The notes beneath the pieces were generated by a model that saw only the letters and a list, made by a program, of their open reading frames with translations, had not been told where the DNA came from and ran no database searches. A DNA stretch of 64,000 nucleotides from Streptomyces sp. NBC_01335 (lineage in GTDB: Bacteria > Actinomycetota > Actinomycetes > Streptomycetales > Streptomycetaceae): contig NZ_CP108370.1 in NCBI RefSeq assembly GCF_035953295.1, positions 1,550,001 to 1,614,000 on the forward strand, given 5' to 3'. The position numbers and the translations under genes were made by a program. Each line of letters starts with the position of its first letter. Position 1 is the first letter of the stretch. Below, one piece after another: positions 48,083 through 53,720 of the stretch.

Positions 48083-48505
48083 TCACATGACGACGGCGGT
48101 GGCCCCGTCGATCTCGACGACGTCGACCTGTTGGCCCGGCTCGAAGCTCTGGGTGTCGTCGAGGGCGCGGGCGGACCAGACCTCGCCCGCCAGCTTGATG
48201 CGCCCGCCGTCGCCGTCGACGCGTTCGAGCACGACGGCCCGGCGGCCCTTCAACGCGTCGATCCCGGAGGAGAATTGGGGGCCGTCGCCCCGATGGCGCG
48301 CGGCGACCACGCGCACCACGGCGACCAGCGCGACGGAGACGACGACGAACACCAGCACTTGGGCCACGATGCCGCCGCCGAGGGCGGCGACGATCGCCCC
48401 CGCGACGGCGCCGACCGCGAACATCCCGAACTCCGGCATGGCGGTGAGGACCAGGGGAATGCCCAGCCCCACCGCCGCGATCAGCCACCACACCCACGCG
48501 TCCAT
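48083..48505 (-). CDS. NfeD-like membrane protein
   Basis: A 140-residue protein of the short NfeD class, partner of SPFH proteins. Two or three membrane segments (VWWLIAAVGLGIPLVLTAM, FGMFAVGAVAGAIVAALGGG, VLVFVVVSVALVAVVRVV) precede a cytoplasmic OB-fold domain (GRRAVVLERVDGDGGRIKLA, GEVWSARAL, VDVVEIDGATAVV). No protease domain, unlike long NfeD. The ATG is exactly six bases after TACCAT on the minus strand and lacks a ribosome binding site, predicting a leaderless mRNA. First gene of the NfeD-SPFH pair. Confidence 0.92.
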   Translation of the reverse strand: MDAWVWWLIAAVGLGIPLVLTAMPEFGMFAVGAVAGAIVAALGGGIVAQVLVFVVVSVALVAVVRVVAARHRGDGPQFSSGIDALKGRRAVVLERVDGDGGRIKLAGEVWSARALDDTQSFEPGQQVDVVEIDGATAVVM

Positions 48506-48511
48506 GTCGTC

Positions 48512-48517
48512 ATGGTA
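48512..48517 (-). promoter_or_regulatory. -10 element of the NfeD gene, leaderless geometry
   Basis: TACCAT, six bases (GACGAC), then ATG at 48505. No Shine-Dalgarno sequence in between. Confidence 0.5.
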
Positions 48518-48605
48518 GGACCGCGTGTGCCCCAGGGACAGGGGCCCTGTGGGGCGGGATCCGGCCACGGGTGTCCGACGGATACGGGTGTCCGACGGAT
48601 ACGGG

Positions 48606-48654
48606 GCCGGACACCACTCAGGCGGTGTCCGGCGGATCGAGGCCGGACACCGCC
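48606..48654 (-). terminator. Two alternative hairpins after the ABC ATPase gene
   Basis: GCCGGACACC (48606-48615) can pair with GGTGTCCGGC (48624-48633), but the latter, extended as GGCGGTGTCCGGC (48621-48633), can instead pair over 13 bp with GCCGGACACCGCC (48642-48654). The folds are mutually exclusive. Just beyond, GGGTGTCCGACGGATAC occurs twice in tandem (about 48567-48601). Most simply a terminator for the minus-strand ATPase gene. Confidence 0.65.
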
Positions 48655-48673
48655 TGGGACAGGGGTGGTCCGC

Positions 48674-49471
48674 CTACGACAGCGGCAGTCCGCGCGCGGT
48701 GTAGCGGTCGCCCTGGTGCTCGACGACGAGCGGCAGGCCGAAGCAGCGGGAGAGGTTGCGCGAGGTGAGCTCGGTCTCCATGGGGCCGGCGGCGAGCACC
48801 TTGCCCTGGCGGATCATCAGGACGTGGGTGAATCCCGGCGCGATCTCCTCGACGTGGTGGGTCACCATGATCATGGAGGGGGCGTACGGGTCACGGGCCA
48901 GGCGGCCGAGGCGGCGCACCAGGTCCTCGCGTCCGCCGAGGTCGAGTCCGGCGGCGGGCTCGTCGAGCAGGAGCAGCTCGGGGTCGGTCATCATCGCGCG
49001 GGCGATCAGGGTGCGCTTGCGCTCGCCCTCGGAGAGGGTCCCGAACTTGCGGTCGAGGTAGTCGTTCATGCCGAGCCGGTCGAGGAAGGCGCGGGCGCGC
49101 TGCTCGTCGACGTCCTCGTAGTCCTCGTGCCAGGTCGCCGTCATGCCGTACGCGGCGGTGAGCACCGCCTGCAGGACGGTGAGGCGCTTGGGGAGCTTCT
49201 CCGCCATGGCGGCGCCGGCGATGCCGATGCGCGGGCGGAGCTCGAAGACGTCGGTGCCGACGCCGCCGAGCTGCTCACCGAGGACCCTGGCGGTTCCGGT
49301 GGACGGGAAGAGGTAGCTGGAGGCGATGTTGAGCAGCGTCGTCTTGCCGGCGCCGTTCGGGCCGAGGATGACCCAGCGCTCCCCCTCCTTGACCGACCAG
49401 GAGACGTCTTCCACCAGAGCGCGTCCGTCGCGGACCACGGATACGTCCACCAGCTCCAGTACATCGCTCAT
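48674..49471 (-). CDS. ABC transporter ATP-binding protein
   Basis: A 265-residue ABC ATPase: Walker A VILGPNGAGKTTLLNIASS near residue 36, Q-loop region ELRPRIGIAGAAMAEKLPKR, signature GTLSEGERKRTLIARAMMTD and Walker B LLLLDEPAAGLDLGGREDLV, then MIMVTHHVEEIAPGF (H-loop). It belongs to the single-domain group resembling MolC/ModF-like ATPases; no membrane or binding-protein gene is adjacent, so it may work with distant partners or not in transport. ATG start without a strong ribosome binding site. Divergent from the gene at 49617. Confidence 0.92.
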   Translation of the reverse strand: MSDVLELVDVSVVRDGRALVEDVSWSVKEGERWVILGPNGAGKTTLLNIASSYLFPSTGTARVLGEQLGGVGTDVFELRPRIGIAGAAMAEKLPKRLTVLQAVLTAAYGMTATWHEDYEDVDEQRARAFLDRLGMNDYLDRKFGTLSEGERKRTLIARAMMTDPELLLLDEPAAGLDLGGREDLVRRLGRLARDPYAPSMIMVTHHVEEIAPGFTHVLMIRQGKVLAAGPMETELTSRNLSRCFGLPLVVEHQGDRYTARGLPLS

Positions 49472-49604
49472 GAGCGCGTTGTCTCCCCATGCAGTGTCGA
49501 GATCGTCGCGTGCCGGAGGGCACAGCTCCCACGCAAAACTTACGCCACCCCGGGAGCGCTCCGGCCGCGAGGTCCGTTCCCGCCGGGGAGCGTGCGGCAG
49601 CTCT

Positions 49605-49610
49605 TAGGCT
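49605..49610 (+). promoter_or_regulatory. -10 element, leaderless geometry
   Basis: TAGGCT, six bases (GTTCCC), then the ATG at 49617 of the conserved hypothetical gene; no ribosome binding site. Confidence 0.5.
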
Positions 49611-49616
49611 GTTCCC

Positions 49617-50405
49617 ATGCTTTCGGAACCACGCTCAGGGCTGCTGGCAGCCTGGGGAAACGCGCTGCTCGCCGGATTGGTGTCTCCGGACGACGCGGCG
49701 GACGCGATCGTCGGAGAGGACGCGGTGCACCGCGTCGAGGGACTGCCCGGTGAGGCGGGGCCCGTGGGGCTCACGCTGGCGCTGGGGCGGCTGCGGGGGC
49801 TGGGGGTGACGGGTTACCGGGTGGCGCTGCCGGCCCCGGGGCATCCGCTGGGGCTGAGCGGTCCGCCGGAGTTCAACGCCCGGGCGCTGGAGACCGGGGA
49901 GGCGGTCGTCGCCTCCGGGGCGGCGTACGGGCTGGTTCCGGAGGTGACCGAGGCCGGGCCGCCCGGTGATCTCCACGTCGAGGTGGTGTGGCGGGTCACA
50001 CCCGTGCGGGAGGCCCCGCCGGCGGACGTGCCGTCGCTGGGCGAGGCGGAGCGGGAACTCGCGGAGGCGCTGCGGGACGCGACGGCGCTGCTGTCGCGGC
50101 TGGACGTGGCGGGCTCCGGGCCGGTGGCCGAGGCGGCCGTCGACGCCTACCGGGCGCGGGCGGAGCGCGGGCGCGAGGTGCTGGCCCCGGGGTACCCGCC
50201 GCGGGCGGTACGCGTGCTGGAGCTGGCCCGGCGGGTGGGGCTGCTGATCACGCTGGCGTACGAGAACGGGCACGGCGGCGCGGTGAGCGCTTCCGAGATC
50301 GCGGCCCGGGGCGAGGCGCTGCGTCCGGTGGAGCGGGTGGCGCGCAGGGCGCAGGTGGCCGCGTACAACGCGTACGTGGAGGAGGGCGAGCGGGGACGGC
50401 GGTAG
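49617..50405 (+). CDS. Conserved actinobacterial hypothetical protein (262 aa)
   Basis: Not recognised beyond being a conserved streptomycete protein. Two parts are visible: an N-terminal alpha/beta region (LLAAWGNALLAGLVSPDDAA, VGLTLALGRLRGLGVTGYRV, PGHPLGLSGPPEFNARALET) and a C-terminal helical region (EAERELAEALRDATALLSRL, RAVRVLELARRVGLLITLAY, RPVERVARRAQVAAYNAYVE). No signal peptide, membrane helix or metal motif. Codon use is typical. Predicted leaderless mRNA from the TAGGCT six bases before the ATG. Convergent with the response regulator gene across a 134-bp GC-rich gap containing duplicated GGGCCGGCCGCGG. Confidence 0.78.
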   Translation: MLSEPRSGLLAAWGNALLAGLVSPDDAADAIVGEDAVHRVEGLPGEAGPVGLTLALGRLRGLGVTGYRVALPAPGHPLGLSGPPEFNARALETGEAVVASGAAYGLVPEVTEAGPPGDLHVEVVWRVTPVREAPPADVPSLGEAERELAEALRDATALLSRLDVAGSGPVAEAAVDAYRARAERGREVLAPGYPPRAVRVLELARRVGLLITLAYENGHGGAVSASEIAARGEALRPVERVARRAQVAAYNAYVEEGERGRR

Positions 50406-50539
50406 GAGCTCCCGCCCGGCCGCTCCGGGGTGGCCCGGCGTAGGCGCTCTCCTGCCTGAGGGCTCCGGGGTGGCCCGCCATCACGGGCGGTCCACCGCCC
50501 CGGGCCGGCCGCGGGCCCCGGGCCGGCCGCGGCCCCGGG

Positions 50540-51184
50540 TCAGCCCGCCATTCCGTGGCGTACGGCCCAGAGGGCGGCCTGGGTGCGGTCGGCCAGGTCC
50601 AGCTTCATCAGGATGTTCGAGACGTGGGTCTTGACGGTCTTCTCGGACAGCACCAGCGCCCGGGCGATCTCACGGTTGGACCGGCCGTCCGCGATGAGCC
50701 CGAGCACCTCGCGCTCCCGCTCGGTGAGGGTGGTGCCCCGGCCCGTACCGCCGCCGCCGTCCTCCTGGGCGAGGAGCGCTCCGGCCACCTCGGGCTGGAG
50801 CAGGACGTGGCCCGCGTGGACGGAGCGGATGGCGCCGGCCAGGGCGTCGGGGTCGACGTCCTTGTAGACGTACCCGGAGGCTCCGGCGCGCAGGGCGGGG
50901 ACGACGGTCCGCTGCTCGGTGAAGCTGGTGACGACGAGGACCCGCGCGGGGTTGGCCAGCTCGCGGAGCTTGCGCAGCGCCTCGATGCCGTCCGTGCCGG
51001 GCATCTTGATGTCCATCAGCACCACGTCGGGGTGGAGCGCCTCGGCCTGGGCGACGCCCTCGGCGCCGTCGGATGCCTCTCCGACGACCTCTATGTCGTC
51101 CTGCACCTCAAGGAAGGTGCGCAGCCCGCGCCGGACGACCTGGTGGTCGTCGACCAGCAGGACGCGGATGGTCTTGTCAGCCAC
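50540..51184 (-). CDS. LuxR/NarL-family response regulator
   Basis: A 214-residue two-component regulator. The receiver domain (residues 6-125) has acidic pocket VDDH, phospho-acceptor D58 in VVLMDIKMPGTDG, Thr/Ser in VVTSFTE and Lys in GYVYKDVD. The C-terminal helix-turn-helix reads LTEREREVLGLIADGRSNRE, IARALVLSEKTVKTHVSNIL. The GTG start lies within the last codons of the kinase gene (8-base overlap), showing coupling and partnership. Target genes unknown; the palindromes upstream of the divergent transglycosylase gene are candidates. Confidence 0.95.
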   Translation of the reverse strand: MADKTIRVLLVDDHQVVRRGLRTFLEVQDDIEVVGEASDGAEGVAQAEALHPDVVLMDIKMPGTDGIEALRKLRELANPARVLVVTSFTEQRTVVPALRAGASGYVYKDVDPDALAGAIRSVHAGHVLLQPEVAGALLAQEDGGGGTGRGTTLTEREREVLGLIADGRSNREIARALVLSEKTVKTHVSNILMKLDLADRTQAALWAVRHGMAG

Positions 51185-52322
51185 CGGGGACCTCCATCTC
51201 GATCGTGGCGCCCCTTCCGGGCGCCGATTCCACGCTGAGGGTGCCGCCGACGCTGTGCGCGCGGTGGCTCATCGAGACGAGGCCCAGGTGCCGGCCCGCC
51301 TGGCGGACCGCCGTGGGGTCGAACCCCTGGCCGTCGTCGGTGATCCGCAGCACGGTGCCCGCGCCGCGCCGGGTCAGGGCGACGGTGACGCGGGCGCCGC
51401 CGGAGTGGCGCAGCGCGTTGTGCAGGGACTCCTGCGCGACGCGCAGCAGCGCCTCCTCCTGGGCCGCGGGCAGCGCCCGTACGCCGTGGCTCTCGAAGGT
51501 GACCCGCGCGCTCTGCGCCCGGTCGAGGACCTGGACCTGGGTACGGAGGGTGGCGACGAGGCCGTCCTCGTCGAGTGCGGCGGGGCGGAGCTCGACGACG
51601 GCGGCGCGGAGTTCGTCCACGGCCTCGGCGGCGAGGGCGGCGACCTGCTGGAGCTCGCCCTTGGCGCGCGCGGGGTCGCGGTCGACCAGGGCGGCGGCGG
51701 CCTGGGCGGTCAGCCGCAGGGAGAAGAGCTTCTGGCTGACGGCGTCGTGCAGCTCGTGGGCGAGGCGGGAGCGCTCCTCGGCGATGGTGAGCTCGCGGCT
51801 GCGCTCGTAGAGGCGGGCGTTGGTGAGGGCGATGGCGGCGTGCTGGGCGAGGATCGAGAGGAGTTCCTCGTCCTCGGCGGTGAAGCCGCAGCTCCCCTCG
51901 GGTTTGGGGCACCTCTTGTTGGCCAGGTAGAGCGCGCCGATGGTCTCGTCGCCGTCCTGGATGGGGAGGCCGAGGAAGTCGGACATGTCGGGGTGGGCGT
52001 CGGGCCAGCCGCCGAAGCGGGGGTCCTTGCGGACGTCGCTGAGCCGCTCGGGCTTCGCCTCGTGGAGCATCGCGGCGAGGATGCCGTGCTGCCGGGGCAG
52101 CGGGCCGATCGCCTTCCACTGTTCGTCGCTGACGCCGTCGACGACGAACTGGGCGAAGCCCCCGTGGTCGTCGGGGACGCCCAGCGCCGCGTACTCGGCG
52201 TCCAGCAGCTCGCGGGCGGAGGCGACGATCGTCTTCAGGACGTCGCGCATGTCCAGCTGCCGGTTCATCTCGAGCAGCGCGGCGCTCACTGCGGCGAGAC
52301 CCGACGGTCGGAGGTGGCTCAT
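51177..52322 (-). CDS. GAF-domain sensor histidine kinase (HisKA_3)
   Basis: A 381-residue cytoplasmic kinase. A GAF domain covers residues about 27-170 and contains two Cys (CPKPEGSC, 138 and 145) in the segment GALYLANKRCPKPEGSCGFT. The dimerisation/phospho-acceptor domain follows (RSRLAHELHDAVSQKLFSLR, His192), and the HATPase has ALRHSGGARVTVAL, ITDDGQGFDP and HLGLVSMSHRAHSVGGTLSV. No membrane segment, so it senses an internal signal, perhaps redox or a small ligand through the GAF domain. The ATG is seven bases after TACCGT on the minus strand, a probable very short leader. Partner of the response regulator downstream. Confidence 0.94.
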   Translation of the reverse strand: MSHLRPSGLAAVSAALLEMNRQLDMRDVLKTIVASARELLDAEYAALGVPDDHGGFAQFVVDGVSDEQWKAIGPLPRQHGILAAMLHEAKPERLSDVRKDPRFGGWPDAHPDMSDFLGLPIQDGDETIGALYLANKRCPKPEGSCGFTAEDEELLSILAQHAAIALTNARLYERSRELTIAEERSRLAHELHDAVSQKLFSLRLTAQAAAALVDRDPARAKGELQQVAALAAEAVDELRAAVVELRPAALDEDGLVATLRTQVQVLDRAQSARVTFESHGVRALPAAQEEALLRVAQESLHNALRHSGGARVTVALTRRGAGTVLRITDDGQGFDPTAVRQAGRHLGLVSMSHRAHSVGGTLSVESAPGRGATIEMEVPGG

Positions 52323-52492
52323 ACGCCTCACGGTACCGGCGGCGCACGGGACCCGTATCGGCCTGTGGACGGCGCCGACCGGGCCTTCGGGCGTAGGTCC
52401 CGGGGCCCCCGCGCGGCCGGGCCCGCCGAGGGTGTGCGCCCGCCGCCGTCCGGCTCCGGGACCTCGTTCCCCAACGTCGGGAAAACCGCTGA
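52323..52492. other. Promoter-proximal region of the kinase gene
   Basis: 170 bases of noncoding DNA. TACCGT (52335-52330, minus) is the likely -10 of the kinase gene. A small palindrome CCCAACGTCGGG lies at about 52470-52481. No other element recognised. Confidence 0.4.
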
Positions 52493-52522
52493 CACTGCGA
52501 GTTGCTCTTGCAACGCGCAGTG
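52493..52522. promoter_or_regulatory. 30-bp palindrome, operator or hairpin
   Basis: CACTGCGAGTTGC-TCTT-GCAACGCGCAGTG: 12 of 13 base pairs match around a four-base loop. It lies about midway in the divergent region between the kinase and transglycosylase genes. Either a dimeric regulator site (a LuxR-type regulator is encoded next door) or an RNA hairpin. Confidence 0.6.
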
Positions 52523-52567
52523 AGACCGGCGGCCCGGCCATGTGAGCCCACGCATAGGACTCACGTC

Positions 52568-52671
52568 ACGTACGAAGCCCGTTAGTGGATGAATAAGGGT
52601 GATTTAACCCGTCATGACGGGCCTCGACGAAACGGACATAAGACTCTGATCCACTAGACGGCTTCGTACGT
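52568..52671 (+). promoter_or_regulatory. Long-range stem structure, possible structured RNA
   Basis: ACGTACGAAGCC (52568-52579) pairs with 52660-52671; after a 3x3 mismatch TAGTGGAT (52583-52590) pairs with ATCCACTA (52649-52656), enclosing 58 bases. The interior holds GGGT-GATTTA-ACCC and the perfect palindrome CCCGTCATGACGGG (52608-52621). The interior is AT-richer than its surroundings. It precedes the promoter candidate of the transglycosylase gene, so it is either DNA-level regulation or part of a longer transcript. Confidence 0.55.
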
Positions 52672-52678
52672 CACACCT

Positions 52679-52707
52679 TTGCCAGGGCATTTTGCGGTCG
52701 CTAAGAA
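52679..52707 (+). promoter_or_regulatory. Promoter candidate for the transglycosylase gene
   Basis: TTGCCA, 17 bases, TAAGAA (then T). Expected start near 52714, giving an untranslated leader of about 83 bases with GAAGAGG 12 bases before the ATG. Confidence 0.5.
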
Positions 52708-52796
52708 TTGCATTTCCACCTGACAGAGAGGCGCACCGCCACTCTCCGTCCTGGCGCCCCGCGAGGGGTTCCAACGATTCGAAGAGGTACGTCTGC

Positions 52797-53585
52797 ATGT
52801 CCGCGTCCCGCATATTTGACCGAACCCGTCGTCTGAACAAGACGCAGAAGCTGTCCGTCGCCGGCGTCTCCGCGCTGGGTGTTGCCGCCCTGACGTTCTC
52901 GCTGGTTCCCAGCAGCGCCCAGGCCGAGAGCACCAACGCCTCCGTGGCGTCGTCCCCGGTCGTCTTCGCGTCGGCAGCCGACTCGGCTCAGGCCAAGGCC
53001 GTGCAGGACAGCGTGATCGAGCAGAACTCGACCGCCGCGAAGCTGGTGAAGGCCGCCGACGCCGTCAAGGCGAAGGACGAGGCCGCCCGCACCAAGGCCG
53101 TCGCCGACGCGAAGGCGCTGACCGACGCGAAGGCGCTGGAGCGTGCCGAGGCCGCGGCGAAGGTGAAGGCCGCCGACGCGGCGAAGGCCAAGGCCAAGTC
53201 CGACGCCGCGCAGCGCTCGTCCAACGAGTCCGCCAGCCGCTCCGCCGAGCGGAAGCCGGTCTACGCCGAGAACCTGGACGGCTGGATCCGCGAGTCCCTC
53301 GCGATCATGAAGGAGAAGGGCATCCCCGGTACGTACGAGGGGCTGCACCGCAACATCATCCGCGAGTCCAGCGGTAACCCGCGCGCCATCAACGACTGGG
53401 ACATCAACGCCCGGAACGGCGTCCCGTCGATCGGTCTGCTCCAGATCATCAAGCCGACCTTCGACTACTACCACGTCGCGGGCACGGTCCACAGCCAGTA
53501 CGACCCGGTCGCCAACATCACCGCCTCGGCCAACTACGCGGCCGACAAGTACGGCTCGATCGACAACGTCGACAGCGCGTACTGA
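52797..53585 (+). CDS. Secreted lytic transglycosylase-like (SLT) protein
   Basis: A 262-residue exported protein. Signal peptide: basic RRLNKTQK, hydrophobic VAGVSALGVAALTFSLVP, Ala-x-Ala site at SSAQAES near residue 42. Then a Lys/Ala-rich coiled coil (residues 60-150: AKLVKAADAVKAKDEAARTK and similar), and a C-terminal SLT domain with the catalytic Glu in HRNIIRESSGNPRAINDWD and GVPSIGLLQIIKPTFDYYHV, ending in NYAADKYGSIDNVDSAY. It should cleave peptidoglycan outside the membrane. Such enzymes in Streptomyces act in germination and growth. Upstream region is unusually structured. Followed by a strong terminator. Confidence 0.92.
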   Translation: MSASRIFDRTRRLNKTQKLSVAGVSALGVAALTFSLVPSSAQAESTNASVASSPVVFASAADSAQAKAVQDSVIEQNSTAAKLVKAADAVKAKDEAARTKAVADAKALTDAKALERAEAAAKVKAADAAKAKAKSDAAQRSSNESASRSAERKPVYAENLDGWIRESLAIMKEKGIPGTYEGLHRNIIRESSGNPRAINDWDINARNGVPSIGLLQIIKPTFDYYHVAGTVHSQYDPVANITASANYAADKYGSIDNVDSAY

Positions 53586-53637
53586 CCGGCTCCTCGCGGC
53601 AGGACCGCGGGCCCAAGGTCTGAGCACGGCTGAAACC

Positions 53638-53677
53638 GCCGGAGGGCGGCACCCCGAGTGGGGTGCCGCCCTCCGGC
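53638..53677. terminator. Bidirectional terminator, 18-bp stem
   Basis: GCCGGAGGGCGGCACCCC (53638-53655), loop GAGT, perfect complement 53660-53677. Between the convergent transglycosylase and FHA-ABC genes. Confidence 0.92.
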
Positions 53678-53720
53678 GCGTCCGCGTACCCGGGCACGGC
53701 CGGGAGCGCGAGGCCGTCCC

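Noticed and set aside
52560..52796. ydaO (c-di-AMP) riboswitch upstream of the transglycosylase gene
   Set aside because: Such elements precede related genes in Streptomyces, but I could not find the conserved GGUGAAUC and CCGAAUCCGUCAGC-type cores.
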